Below the pieces are notes generated by a model. It worked only from the letters and a program-made list of their open reading frames with translations, ran no database searches and was not told where the DNA came from. Both the position numbers and the translations under genes were made by a program. Positions 33,121 through 47,078 of a stretch of 64,000 nt of DNA are shown here, one piece after another (positions within the stretch are counted from its first letter, which is position 1; the number at the start of each line of letters is the position of its first letter). The DNA comes from Lycium barbarum (Eukaryota > Streptophyta > Magnoliopsida > Solanales > Solanaceae): positions 23,320,385 to 23,384,384 of the forward strand of contig NC_083337.1 of NCBI RefSeq assembly GCF_019175385.1. Direction: 5' to 3'.

Positions 33121-36100
33121 CTAGATTACAAGAGGCGTAGGGAATAAATGGGGGAATCTCTTCTTCATCTCATCCTCCGCCTCCCAAGTCATCTCTTCCC
33201 GGTTACTGTTGCGCCACAGAACTTTGACAGAAGGCACCTCCTTAGTGCGCAATCTCCTCACCTGACGATCCAGAATAGATACAGGCTGCTCGTCATAAGA
33301 CAACTGCTCCGTCACCTGAAGATCATCTACTGGGAATATCCTGGAAGGGTCACCAATACACTTCCGCAGCATAGACACATGAAACACCGGGTGCACGGTC
33401 TCCAAATCGGATGGCAAGTCTAGCTCGTAGGCGACTGCGCCTATCCTCCGAACAATCTGGTATGGCCCGATGTACCGCGGACTCAACTTACCCTTCCTAC
33501 CAAATCTCATAACGCCCTTCATGGGCGACACCTTCAGGAATACCCAGTCGCCAATCTGGAACTCTAACGGTCGACGTCGTCTATCAGCATAAGCTTTCTG
33601 TCGACTTTGAGCAGCTAATAGTCGCTCCCGAATAAGCTTTACCTTATCTACAGCTTCCTGGATCACATCTGGCCCAATCAGCTTAGTCTCGCCCACGTCA
33701 AACCAACCAATAGGAGATCTGCATTTCCTGCCATACAGGGCTTCATACGGTGCCATCTGAATGCTGGAGTGATAACTATTATTATAGGCAAACTCAATAA
33801 GCGGCAAATGATCATCCCAGCTGCCCCTGAAATCAATAACGCAGGCCCGCAACATATCTTCGAGCGTCTGAATAGTGCGCTCGGCCTACCCGTCGGACTG
33901 AGGGTGAAAAGCTGTACTAAGGCTCACCTGAGTCCCTAATCCCTCCTGAAATGACCTCCAGAAATTAGCTGTAAACTGGGCACCTCGGTCAGTAATAATA
34001 GATATAGGGACTCCGTGAAGTCTGACTATCTCTCTGATATACAATCTGGCATAGTCCTCAGCCGAATAAGTAGTTCGAACCGGAAGGAAATGGGCTGATT
34101 TCGTCAGCCTGTTAACGATAACCCAGATAGAGTCGTACCTGCGTGGAGTGCGCGGTAACCCAACAACTAAATCCATATTAATCATCTCCCATTTCCAGGC
34201 TGGAATTTCCATCTCCTGTAATAATCCACCGGGCTTCTGATGCTCGATCTTAACTTGCTGGCAGTTCGGGCACTGACTAACAAACTCAGCGATATCTTTC
34301 TTCATGCCGTCCCACCAATACAAACACCTGAGATCCCGATACATTTTAGTGGAACCAGGATGAACAGAATACCGTGCATTATGGGCCTCGCCCATAATCT
34401 GCCGCCGTAAGCCCGCAACGTCCGGTACACAGAATCTGCCGTCATATAATAATACTCCTTCAGGCGAGATCTCAAACTGAGTCTTTGCTTTATTAAGGGC
34501 CACATCTCTGTACTGAATCAAAAGAGGATCCTCAAACTGGCGCTGCTTTACCTCCTGAATAATAGATGACTCAGCAACTGAACGAACAGAAATCCCAGAA
34601 TCTCCAGAATCTATCAAACGAACTCCGAGGCTAGCCAGCTGATGAATATCACGAACCAACTCTCTCTTGTCAAAGGGAAAATCAGCCAGACTGCCCACGG
34701 ACTTGCGGCTAAGCGCATCAGCTACCATATTGGCTTTCCCCGGATGGTACAGAATATCAACGTCGTAATCCTTTAGTAGCTCAAGCCATCTCCGCTGCCG
34801 CAGATTTAGTTCCTTCTGCCTAAAAATATACTGGAGACTCTTATGGTCCGTATAGATATCAACATGGACCCCATATAAATAATGCCGCCAAATCTTCAAA
34901 GCATGAATCACCGCGACCAACTCAAGATCATGAGTGGGATAGTTCTTCTCGTGCGATCTGAGCTGCCGGGAAGCATAGGCTATGACTCGACCGTGCTGCA
35001 TCAATACACATCCTATCCCAATACCAGAGGCGTCACAATAGACAACATACCCATCAGATCCCTCTGGAAGAGCCAAAACTGGTGCTGTAATCAATCTCTC
35101 CTTCAGCATCTGAAAGCTGCGCTCGCAGGCATCTGTCCACTAGAATTTTGCTGCTTTCTGGGTAAGCCTCGTCAGTGGTGCTGCAATAGAAGAGAAATCC
35201 TCCACGAACCTGCGATAATACCCAGCCAATCCCAGAAAACTGCGCACCTCTGTCGGTGTAGTAGGCCTGGGCCAATTCTGCACAGCCTCAATCTTCTGCG
35301 TGTCGACCCGAATGCCGTCTGCGCCGACAATATGGCCCAAGAATGCCACAGAAGTCAACCAGAACTCACATTTAGATAATTTAGCATATAGCTTCTACTG
35401 ACGGAGAACGCCAAGTACCGTCCTCAAATGATCTGAATGCTCCTCGGCTGATCGCGAGTAAATCAAGATATCATCAATAAACACAATAACAAACATATCC
35501 AGAAAAGGCCGAAATACCCGGTTCATCAGATCCATAAATACCGCTGGAGCATTAGTCAGCCCGAAAGACATAACTCTGAACTAATAATGCCCGTACCGGG
35601 TCCTGAAAGCAGTCTTCGGGATATCTGACTCCCGTACTCGCACCTGATGATAACCTGAGCGTAGATCTATCTTTGAAAAATGTCTAGCACCCTGCAGCTG
35701 ATCAAACAAATCATCAATCCGGGGAAGGGGATACTTATTCTTAATAGTCACCTTATTTAGCTGCCGATAGTCGATACACATCCGCAATGACCCATCTTTC
35801 TTTCTGACAAACAATACCAGCGCTCCCCATGGTGATGTGCTGGGTCTGATAAAGCCTTTATCCAACAAATCTTTCAGCTGCTCCTTCAACTCTTTCAACT
35901 CAGCCGGTGCCATCCTGTACGGGGGAATAGATATAGGCTGCGTATCCGGCATCAACTCTATAGTAAAATCAATCTCCCGCTCAGGCGGAAGGCCAGGAAG
36001 CTCGTCAGGAAATACATCTGGAAACTCACTAACGACCGGAACAGACTGAAGGGTAGGTATCTCCGCTGCAGTATCGTGCACACGAACCAAATGATATATA

Positions 36101-37953
36101 TAACCCTTCTGGATCATCTTCTTAGCCTTGAGGTATGAAATAAACTTACCCCTCGGCGATGCTGTGGATCCGAACCACTCTATAACTGGTTCCCCTGGAA
36201 ACTGGAAACGGACTACCTTTTTCTGGCAGTCAACATTAGCATAACAAGAAGACAACCAGTCCATACCCATAATGACGTCAAACTCAAGCATGTCTAACTC
36301 TATCAGATCAGCCCTAGTGCAACGATCATAAATAGTCTCAGAACAATCCCTATAGATCTGTCTTGCTATAACAAAATCCCCAACTGGCGTAGCTACCTCA
36401 AATGGCTCTATAGGCTCAGACACTATCCCAATTTTACTAGCAACGAGCGGGGAAATATATGATAAAGTAGAGCCAGGGTCAATCAATGCATATACAGATC
36501 TGGAGAAAACCAGTAATGTACCTGTGACGACGTTTGGCGAAGCCTCCTGATCCTGACGGCTGGCCAAAGCATATATGCGGTTCGAGGGACCGCTAGAACC
36601 TGAAACGCCACCGCGGCCTCGACTGCGTCCCGCCGGTGTCGGCGCACCTCGCCCTGCAGAGCGTGCAACAGATGGAGCAGATGATAAACCGGCGGCCGAC
36701 CCTGTCGGCTGAGCCACACTACCAGAACCGCTGGCCAACGGACAATCTCTCATAAAATGGCCCTGACCACCACACGAAAAACAAGCTCCAGTAGCTCGAT
36801 AACACTCCCCAGGATGAGACTTCCCGCAATGAGGACAACGGGGCCTGGGTGGTCTGGTCTGGCTGGGACCTCTAGCCATCTGTGAACCTGCCGCTCTGGA
36901 GCTCTGACCGGCCCCAGACGGTCCCGCGCTGTCAAATCTTCGGCTGCCAGACTGAGTACTTCGGCCGGACGGAGGTAGCTGTCTGCCTGACTGCTGCTGC
37001 TGAGGCTGTCCGCCTCGAGAATCCCCGGAATAACCTGCGGACCTAGCCCTCTTGGGCGGCCTCCTGTCCCGGTCTCTACCAGAATGATCAGACCTGTGAC
37101 GATCCTCCATACCCATCGCATAGGCCTGAAGTCGGGCAATGTCCATATCTGTCTGCAATGACACTGCCATGCAGCCATCGATCAAATACCGATCCAATCC
37201 CATGACATATCTGTGCATCCGATCGGACATGTCTGCTACCACGGCCGGTGCATATCGGGCCAGAGAATCAAACTCAAGATTATACTCGCGCACACTCCGA
37301 CCCCTCTGCTGCAAATGTAAGAATCGGTCGGCCCGTGCCCGCCGCAACTCTGGGGGTAGAAAGTGGCGGGTGAAAGCAGTCACAAACTGGTCCCACGTAG
37401 CTGGGGGAGCACCCTCACCCCTGGATAACTCCCAAGTCTCATACCAGTGAGCGGCAACATCTCGAAGCCTGTGCGAAGCCAGCTCGACCGACTCGGTCTC
37501 TGAAGCCCTGACCAAGTCCAGTGAGCGCCGCATCCCCCGAATAAAGTCGTGGGGGTCCTCGTCGGGCTTAGACCCGAAAAACTCTAGAGGGCCACACAAT
37601 AGAAACTCCCAAACTCTCAGGCTGTCCCGCCTGTCCTCGTCATCATCATCCCTCCGCCCGCGTCTGCGAGCCTGTCCTGCCACCAGGGTAGTCAACAGCT
37701 GTACAGCCTCCCTCAGGGTCCTATCCTCCGCCCCTGGCTGAGGAGCTGGAGTCTCAGGAGCGGGTACACGGACCTCTGGAGCTGCTGAAGGTCCTGCTCC
37801 AGGCTGTACTAGTGGGGGTGTAGCAGACCCCTCAGAATGAGGCACAACCTCGGGCAAATCATAGACACGAGCCCGTGTAGCGCGCTGTGCCTGACTAGTC
37901 TCTCCCATCCTCGCTTTGCCCTTATGGGCCGCCGTTGCCTTCTTCGGAGGCAT
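33121..37953 (-). pseudogene. Gypsy gag-protease-RT-RNase H-integrase polyprotein with four TAG codons
   Basis: One continuous frame runs from MPPKK (37953) to the stop at 33121-33123, about 1610 codons with no frameshift. Order: retroviral-type gag (about residues 115-290), CCHC knuckle [14 protein letters not shown] (near 393), protease [10 protein letters not shown] (near 493), reverse transcriptase from about 650 with FIDD as catalytic motif, RNase H (YCDASG, YTDHKS), integrase with HHCC (CPNC) and D, D, E residues, and a C-terminal chromodomain-like tail (VLWRNSNREEMTWE). In-frame TAG codons are at 35581-35583, 35395-35397, 35140-35142 and 33886-33888. The last lies just before the integrase catalytic Glu region. 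An upstream in-frame ATG at 37965 exists, but MPPKK is the usual start. Confidence 0.95.
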
Positions 37954-38140
37954 CACTGCAAACACAATAGCGAGTCAGATCGAAATCACCCTAGTAGCAC
38001 AGCTCTATCGCACGATCTAAGATTCCAAAGAAAGTAACATCCTAAATGCCCTGTAGCTTCCTGTTTATAGATGTGGTGCACAACACATCGATAAACAAGA
38101 CTCTACGAGACACGGCCTGTAGACATTCCGAGGACAAACT

Positions 38141-38152
38141 GCTCTGATACCA
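38141..38152 (-). other. Primer-binding site of the Gypsy element (initiator Met tRNA)
   Basis: Minus strand TGGTATCAGAGC, four bases inside the 5' LTR. Confidence 0.92.
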
Positions 38153-38156
38153 CTTT

Positions 38157-41069
38157 TGTCACGACCCAGCCCCGTGGGCCGCGACTAGCACCCTACCTGG
38201 GTACCCAGACTGAATCACATATTCATTATCAAATCCAAACTTATTTCCGAATTTTACGAAATCATATCAAACGTAATTTATATCAAAATATGTCTTAAGC
38301 GGTCGCACCAAATCAAAATGCCATATCAAATACAAACTGAGCGGCGGAATAGACATCGTCGGTCAAAAATGCAAACGTAAGCATAAGGGCCATTTGGGGC
38401 CATCATAATGAACAGACCGCTTTAAGACCAGAAAACGAAATCAAACCAACACATACAGGACCCTCATCCCACATATATGACTACAGGCCTCTACGAATTC
38501 AAAACAAATACATATGGCGAGACAGGGCCCCGCCGTACCCAAATAGTCAAATGTACAGAATATATACAAAGCAAAAGGAGTCTGTACCAAAAGTGGACTC
38601 CGGATCAAAGAGGAGTACTCCGAAATAGCAGGGAGTGAAGCCTACAGTGGGGGATCACCAATATCTGCACCTGCGGGCATAAAACGCAGCCCCCCGAAGA
38701 AAGGGGGTCAGTACGAAATATGTACTGAGTATGTAAAGCACGGAGTACAGAAATATGGATCAAAACTGAAAGCAAATCAGATAACAAAGTGGAGTACAAA
38801 TCGGGATGTCAAAATCCGTATCAAAATCATATACGTATACATAATGCAAACGAAATCATGCAAACGCTTAAGAACGTGGTCGCCACTCCGACGCTGGCGC
38901 CACACACAGCATAACACCAGAAGGTTTCAACTCTCCGTATCTCCGAACACAAACACAAACATAGGTGAGTGTATCGCATCACGAGCCATATCACAGCATA
39001 ACTCCAAACGGAACCCGGCCTTATGGCGAAGCCTCGAGAACCGTAACACAGCATACGGCCGAAGTATCGTAAGGCGCACGAATCATAACCGGCCCGAGAA
39101 CCGGTGAACGAAGTCATAATAAGGCACGAGCGGAGTCGTGAGCAAACAATGCAAATCATACTTCAAAATAGTCTTTCAAAACATAATAGTTTTACAAATC
39201 GTTCCATAGCACAAAATAAGCGAATACTTAGTCGATACAAAGATTCGTTGCACAAAAGTTTCCAAAGTGTTACGTATGGCTCAAAACGTAGCTTAGCATA
39301 TCATAATATTCAAAATATATCTCATAGGAGGGAGTTCCAAAATCGAAAGTATCATATCAAACTTTATTCACAAAGATAGCCCAATAAGACAAATAGGGCG
39401 TCTCGGGGTTAGCGGGCCCACCTCGAGTCAAATTGAGGTGGCGAACATAATTTACGAACATTTAGGGGCCAAAAGGTCATACATAATCCTTTCTAAGTTA
39501 CCCGACCACATTTCAATAGGTTTCGGGCGATTGGTGGCATCCTAGCCAAAATAGAGCCCTTAGGCTTCAATTGAATTGAATGAATAGTAACTTTTCTGTG
39601 GATCGGGTTTCGAGGAGCAGAAATGCTCCGGAAGTTCCAATACTCGCCTGTCACACTAAGACATGCCAAATGAAGAAGTGGGAAGATTTACATACCTTAC
39701 AGACGTCGTATGCTCTCCCAAAAGTCAAGTCCCGTTTCGTCCGAAATCTGCAAATGGTCAAAGTTACCAATTGAGATTCTTAGGCTTACAAATGCCTTTA
39801 ACTTCATTTTTGTCTACCGAAATTTTGGCAGCATTTCCCCTATAAATCTAACACCCCCGAGACTTAGCTCGGCTCAAAATACATCAACAACAACAACCCA
39901 AACATCATCAAACAATATAAACCATATTCAAACTTCAAAAGCCTACTTTACTACACAAGTTGGAAATCTTTCATTCAAACTTCAAAATTCCAAATCTATA
40001 TCCATATTATTGTATTCATTCACTCATTCAAGATTATGCCATCACATTCCAAATGCATTCCAAGCCATACACGAAATTGCCCAAAATCCCTTACTTTCCA
40101 TAATTCTCCCAAAACACCAAAACTTACAACGAACGTTCTAACTTGTGTCGTTTCATTCCGAATTCATTAACATCAACCATAAATCATATTTAAAGTCCTT
40201 AGCATCAAAGATATACAATGATATACGTAAATATACAAAAGGGATACACTTTCCGATAATGTCCGAAATCATTTTCCAACGCCAATTTAATTCATTAATC
40301 AATCATTTACGTCCTAAATGTTATAACGACGCCAAAAACCAACTAAACGAGATAAATTTCCCATGCCTTTGCACTTCATGAAACTCACGGCTACAACACC
40401 AACACACACACCCACGACTTTCTATAAGCATCAAAGTTACGGGATTCTCGTCTATTCTCAATCCTTAACATATTCATATCAATTCTATAACATTAAAGGG
40501 GCAAAATTCTTACCTTTTCTTGAAAACCCGACTTGTCGTAAACGTAGTTCTTGTGCCAAACTAATTATACCCCGTTGAAGAGGGTCTTGAGCACTTCACA
40601 ACTATGTAGAAAGTAAGATTTTTGGATCAACAACAAAGCTTGGGAAATTTTTTTCTCTTCTTTTCTTGCCTTCGGCCGAACCCTTGTTTTGTGGTGTTCT
40701 TTGATTTTTGCTTTGTTTCTTGATAATTACTAAGTGTGAATCATATATATCCATATAATTGATCATGTGCATAGCACATGATCATTAAGGAAGAGGCTTG
40801 GGCCATGGATATGGCCGGCCACTTCACAAGTTTTGGGCCTCAACTTTGTGTCATATTTTCCTTGGCCCAATTCTTGAAAAGTCCCGTTTTGTGATTCCCG
40901 AAACTAATTTCCGAAATTTCAAATTTATCCTCGGTCTTCCCCGATGTCTTAACATTTATGATTCCATAGCCAACATAGTCACATTCACTAAAATCAAAAT
41001 ATTTCCTTATAACACACAAGTCGTAATTATTTTCCGATTTCCAACTTTACGAAAACACGGGACATAACA
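38157..41069 (-). repeat. Gypsy 5' LTR
   Basis: Sense strand runs TGTTATGTCCCG to GGGTCGTGACA; 2913 bp, same length as the 3' LTR and about 99% identical by eye. Confidence 0.96.
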
Positions 41070-41074
41070 ATAAT

Positions 41075-41449
41075 AAATTCTTAAGGAAAAATATAATTTT
41101 AAACAAATTTAATATATTTCTCATAAAAGACTCAAATAAGTATAAGCATGCTTTGTGGGACCACTAATCTTTTTTATGACATCATCATTTTTAGTTGCAT
41201 AAAAAAAGCACTTGAAGTTCTCAAAATTTACCAAAATGTGTAAGAGTTCACAAAGTAATAAAAACTTTAATTCGGGGTAAAAAGAGACAAAAATTTCATG
41301 TGAGGACTAAAAAAAATTGATATTCTCCCTTATATCTATATATATTACAGTAACTTTTAAGATAAATCTGTATTTACACCAATTGATGCGTGCAGACGAA
41401 GCTGACATTTATTGACATCTATTTTAATTGGGGGACCAATAGTGAAAAA
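41075..41449. other. Short AT-rich gap between the Gypsy and Copia elements
   Basis: No gene or repeat boundary is recognised. The sequence ends in the A-rich target of the Copia insertion. Confidence 0.6.
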
Positions 41450-42259
41450 TGTTGGGTTTAATTGATAGGTTGAATGAGAAATGGAGGGAAAAGAAGTGGA
41501 GGGAAAATAAGTTGTTCCCTCTTACTTTATGAAATAAGCATTTGTCCCTCATAGGTGGTGGAAAGAAAAGTTCTCCTACTTAAAAGTAGAAGCACTCCTT
41601 CTTGTTGCTAAAGGGTCAAGAAGAGGGTCTCCCCTCGCGCCGTCATCGTCGCTCGGCTCGGGTTCGGCTTCGGCTTCAGCTTTTTTGCACCAAATTTACT
41701 TTAATTTTAATTATTAATTAATTAAAATTTCCAAATCCTGACCCGTTAGTGACCCGGATCCGCGTGTCTGACCCGCGACCCGTTTCTATCCCAGATTAAT
41801 TTAAAATTTCCCTCCATTTTTAAACGGAAATTTTCGCAAACTTTTCCCAAACAGTGCTTCAAATGGCTATATCTTTTCGTTGATCCTTAGAATTTTGACT
41901 TACGAAATTTTCTGATATTCTTCTTTTTCTTTCTCTGCAGTTCTTAAAAATTCTCGTGTGATATACTACCTTCGAGTGGTTCATCGTCATCAGAATTTGC
42001 TGTACCGCTATTTTGGTGAGTAAATCGTTCTATCATGGGAGGAAAATTTCTAACACCTCGGGTTGAGGGGAATAATTTCCTTAAGGATACATTGTGAATT
42101 CAGTGGGCTCGATTTGATTCTTCATATAATTTAACATACTGTTCATATTATTTTTTCAGTTTCTGCTAATTTCATTTCCTGCAGTTTGCAGAATCTATCC
42201 AGTTTCTGTTTTTTCTGTTACTGTTTCAAAGTATTTTTTGCAATACAGATTTAATAACA
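41450..42259 (+). repeat. Copia 5' LTR
   Basis: Aligns to 47079-47908 along its length; TG...CA ends. Confidence 0.9.
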
Positions 42260-42536
42260 ATCTTAAGGAAATTAATATTTATATATTTATATTAATCTGT
42301 ATTCTATTTTGGAGACTAAAACCTTCTGGTTTTCTACTCCGTTGGAATTTTTTTAGTCCAACTTGAAGAACATAAATACTTCGTTGAATTATTAAAGTTC
42401 ATAAACAGTGACGCGATTTGAAGAACATAAAAACTTCATCGTGAAACAGATTCTGAAAAAATATATTTCTTCTCTGTTTCCTGTTTTGTTTCATTTGTCA
42501 TTGATTAAACAGTTTGTCAATTATTGACAGTGAGGA

Positions 42537-45500
42537 ATGGAAACAGAAAGTCATGTTAATGCTCCTAATGGAACTGCGACTATTGGTGCGACTGTTGGTA
42601 CTACTGTTGGGGCGACAAATGTTGCGTCGTCAAGCCGTCCAAATGCTGCACAGGCGATGGCACCGGTAGAGAAACCGGGGAAGTTTTCTGGTATCAACTT
42701 CAAAGGATGGAAACAAAGAATGTTCTTCTGGCTGACCACTCTAGGCATGCAGAACTTCACAAACGAAAATCCTCCTGTTACTGAAGAAGGAATGCCTGAA
42801 AACCAGCATTTTATGATTACTGAGGCTTGGAGGCATGCATATTTTTTGTGCAAAGGATACATCCTTAGTGCATTAGATGATGATCTGTATAATGTCTACA
42901 TTCTGCCAAAACTTCAAAAGAATTATGGCTTGTACTCGAAAAGAAGTATAAAACTGAAGATGCATGCTTGAAAAAATTCATGGTTGCCAAGTTTCTAGTC
43001 TACAAGATGACAGATAGTAAAACTGTTGGAACCCAAGTTCAAGAACTCCAAGTCCTTATCCATGACCTTACTGTTGAAGGTATGGTGATCAATGAGGCAT
43101 TTCAAGTGGCTGCTGTGATTGAGAAGTTGCCTCCTTCATGGAAAGACATCAAGAACTATCTGAAACACAAGTGTAAGGAAATGCCGCTGGAAGATCGTGT
43201 GGTTCGCTCAAAGATTGAGAAAGATAATAAAGTTGCTAAAAATAAGTCGCGTGGAAATTCAACGATTATGGGAGCGAACATCATTGAAGAAGCTGCTCCA
43301 AAAAATAAGAAAAGGAAGAAACCTTTTGGAAAGAGTAAGGAGCAGAACAAGAAAAAAATTCAAGGGCAATTGCTAAAATTGTGGGAAAGCTGGCCACAAA
43401 GCCCCAGATTGTCGTCTTCCGAAAAAGGGACAAGCCAAAATATGGTGGAGAAGAATGATGACATGGATGATCTGTATACAATGCTATCGGAGTGCAATTT
43501 GGTTGGAAACCCAAAGGAGTGGTGGCTTGATTCTGGTGCCACTCGACATGTTTGCGCTGTAAAAGAAGCATTTGCAACCTAAGCTCCCGCTGGACCTTGT
43601 TTATGGGAAATACTGCAACAGCCAATGTTGAAGGATATGGGAAGATACTTCTGAAGATGACTTCCGGCAAGGTGCTGACTCTCAACAACGTTCTGCACGT
43701 TCCAACAATTAGGAAGAATTTAGTTTCAGCCGGACTACTCGTCAAAAACGGGTTTAAGTGCGTGCTGGTTAGTGAGAAAATTTAATAAGTAAGAATGATA
43801 TGTTCATAGGAAAGGGCTACCTCACCGAGGGCTTTTTCAAACTAAATGTAATGGTTGTTGGTAGTATTAATAAGAATTTAGCTTCTTCTTACTTATTGGA
43901 ATCAAATGATTTATGGCATGTTCGTTTAGGACATGTCAACTACAAAACCTTGCCAAAAATGATTAATTTAGAAGTATTGCCTAAATTCGAGTGTAATAAA
44001 TCAAAACGTGAAATCTTTGTTGAATCTAAGTTTGTTAAACATCCATATAAGTCTATTGATAGGAGTTCAAATCCTTTAGAGTTAATCCACACAGATATAT
44101 GTGATGTGAAGTCAATACTATCTCGCGATGGGAAAAAATATTTTATAAGTTTTATTGACGACGGAACTCGAATTGTTATGTGTATTTGCTTAATAGTAAG
44201 GATGAAGCAATTGGTGCATTTAAGCAATACAAGAACGAAGTGGAAAATCAATTGAATAAAAAGATAAAAATAATTAGAAGTGATAGGGGTGGAGAATACG
44301 AATCTCCTTTTGCAGAGATATGTTTAGAATATGGAATTATTCATCAAACTACTGCCCCCTACACACCACAATCAAATGGAATTGCGGAAAGGAAAGACCG
44401 AAAATTAAAGGAAATGATGAATGCTTTATTAATAAGTTTCGGTTTACCGCAGAACTTGTGGGGGGAAGCTATCCTTACAGCTAATCGAATACTCAACAGG
44501 GTGCCCCACAACAAAACACAATCTATTCCATATGAACAATGGAAAGGAATAAAACCCAACTTGAAATATTTCAAAGTGTGGGGGTGTTTAGCAATGGTCC
44601 AAGTTCGTTTGCCCAAAAGGGTAAAAATCGGACAAAAAACTGTGGATTGTGTTTTTATTGGCTATGCTACAAACAACAAAGCTTGTCGGTTTTTGGTTCA
44701 CAAATCGGACAATCCCGAAATTCATGTTAATACGGTAATTGAATCAGATAATGTTGAATTCTTTGAAAACATTTATCCGTATAAAACTGAATGTTTGTCG
44801 TCAAGTGAAAGATCTAAAAGACCGCAGGAAGAACCAAAGAAAAGTACACCAAGTGAAGAGGATCCAAGGCGTAGCAAACATCAAAGGACATCTACTTCCT
44901 TTGGACCAGATTTTGTGACATTCTTGCTTGAAAATGAGCCTCAAACATTTCAAGCAGCGATGTCTTATTCTGATTCAGCATTTTGGAAAGAGGCAGTCAA
45001 TAGTGAGATTGAATCAATTTTGAACAACCATACATGAGAATTGGTTGATCTTCCTCCTGGAAATAAACCTTTAGGATCAAAATGGATCTTTAAAAGGAAA
45101 ATGAAAGTTGATGGCACTATTGACAAATATAAGGCAAGACTTGTGGTCAAAGGTTATAGACAAAAAGAATGCCTTTATTACTTTGACACATACTCGCCGG
45201 TAACAAGGATAACATCTATTTGGGTGTTAGTGGCACTGACAGTCGTATATGGTCTTGAAATCCATCAAATGGATGTCCAGACATCTTTCTTAAATGGAGA
45301 ATTGGAGCAAGAAATTTACATGGAACAACCTGAGGGTTTTGTGGTTCCTGGTAAAGAAAGGAAAGTGTGCAAACTTGTTAAGTCACTTTATGGACTTAAA
45401 CAAGCACCCAAACAATGGCATGCGAAATTTGACCAAACAATGTTGGCAAATGGATTTAAGATTAATGAGTGTGACAAATGTGTTTACATTAAAAATACTC

Positions 45501-46495
45501 CAAATCATGAAGTCATTGTTTGTTTATATGTTGATGACATGTTGATAATGAGCAGAGATATTGCCGATGTAAATGCTACTAAATGTATGCTTGCTAGCAA
45601 CATGAAAGACTTAGGAGTTGCTGATTTGATCTTAGGAATTAGGATCCATAAAACTCCATAGGGTCTAGCATTATCACAGCCACATTATATTGAAAGGGTA
45701 CTTGACAAGTTCAAGTATTTAAATTTCAATGTTGCAAAGACTCCAATTGATGTAAGTTTTGCACTTCAAAATAATGAAGGTGAAAGTGACTCACAATTGG
45801 ACTATGCATGAGTTTTGGGAAGTTTGATGTATATTATGAATTGTACATGACCAGATATAGCATGTGCTATTAGCAAGCTGAGTCGATTCACGAGTAATCC
45901 CAATCAAACTCATTGGATGGCAATGAAACGAGTTTTGGGGTATTTGAAACACACCCAAAACTATGTTTTGCATTATAATAAATATTCCGCAGTAATTGAG
46001 GGATATAGTGATGCAAACCGGATCACCGTATCATCTGAAGTTAAATCCACAAGTGGATATGTTTTCACCGTTGGTGGAGGAGCAGCGTCTTGGAAATCCT
46101 CAAAACAGACATGCATCGCCCGCTCTACAATGGAATCTGAATTTATAGCTTTAGACAAGGCCGGTGAAGAAGCTGAATGGGTCCGAAATTTCTTGGAAGA
46201 TATTCCATTTTGGTCCAAACCTTTGGCACCTACATGTATACATTATGATAGCCAAGCCGCAATAGGTAGGGTAGGGAACGTTATGTATAACGGAAAATTG
46301 TGTCACATTCGACGGTGACACAATACCGTTAGACAACTACTCTCTAGTGGTGTTATCACTATTGACTACGTAAAGTCAAGAGATAACGTGTCGGATCCGC
46401 TAACAAAAGGCCTATCTAGAGAGGTTGTTGAAAGATCATCGAGGGAAATAGGGTTAAGGCCTAGGACAAGTCATCATGGCGGTAACTCTACCTAG
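42537..46495 (+). pseudogene. Copia gag-protease-integrase-RT-RNase H polyprotein, decayed
   Basis: Recognisable in order: gag start METESHVNAP with KFSGINFKGWKQRMFFWL (42537 onward); second half of gag (VQELQVLIHDL, IEKLPPSWKD); a CCHC knuckle displaced to another frame near 43365; protease WWLDSGATRHVC (43522 onward); gag-pre-integrase LWHVRLGHV; integrase core (HTDICD, RSDRGGEY, QSNGIAERK); reverse transcriptase (KARLVVKGY, LYVDDMLI); RNase H ([20 protein letters not shown]) and a C-terminal DPLTKGL block. Breaks include a gag frameshift near 42930, shifts near 43580 and 44180, and stops at 45035-45037 (TGA), 45659-45661 (TAG), then TGA codons near 45809 and 45848. Both Cys of the integrase CxxC pair are replaced (REIF). 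Confidence 0.93.
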
Positions 46496-47078
46496 TAGAC
46501 TGGAGATCCCAAGAGCTAGGTTCAAAGAGATCAAATAAAGTTATGAATGACAGTTCAACATTATCAAATAACTCAACCCATTCTCGTGATGAAGACAATG
46601 TTCAGAAACAAGGATAAAACCTTAAGGCTTTTTAATGAGTTAATAAAGCATTAAAGTTTTTTAATGATTGTCTAAGTCTGGCAAAACATGACCAGATAGT
46701 GTGTTTATAAGACTACACGTTTAGAAATCACCCATGTGAGTGTGAAGTATAAGCCGCTTCAAGGGGAATGATTGTAAAGGCCCATTCTCTATGTATTGAC
46801 GAAACCAGGCGGTGTTCATGGATGAAACGAACACAACCGTGAGAACCATAGACGGTTGAGGGTTAATTGTGTGACTTATGTTGTCTAGGTATACAACAAA
46901 GTTCGACGGTTCAAAGATATCACATCGACCGATTGATCGAGTATATCCGATATAAGTTCACTACGGAAAGTTCAAAGGGAAACCTACTTATCCAGATGCA
47001 ATTAATCTTCGCTTGTATATCACACACTTGTCTGTGCATTCCTTTATCTTATAGCCATTCCCCATTCATGTAGGGGAT

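Larger units (their letters stand above)
30074..41069 (-). mobile_element. Complete Ty3/gypsy retrotransposon (Tekay/Del-like chromovirus)
   Basis: The element is 10,996 bp with two LTRs of exactly 2913 bp, differing at about 29 positions by eye count (about 1%, no net indel). It has a perfect TSD ATAAT (30069-30073 and 41070-41074), a primer-binding site at 38141-38152 and a polypurine tract next to the 3' LTR (32987-32999). The polyprotein lies on the minus strand. The low LTR divergence indicates a recent insertion. Four in-frame TAG codons make it non-autonomous now. Confidence 0.97.

Noticed and set aside
35581..35583. Programmed stop-codon readthrough in the Gypsy polyprotein
   Set aside because: Four TAG codons are scattered within RT, RNase H and integrase rather than at a gag-pol border, so mutation is the simpler reading.
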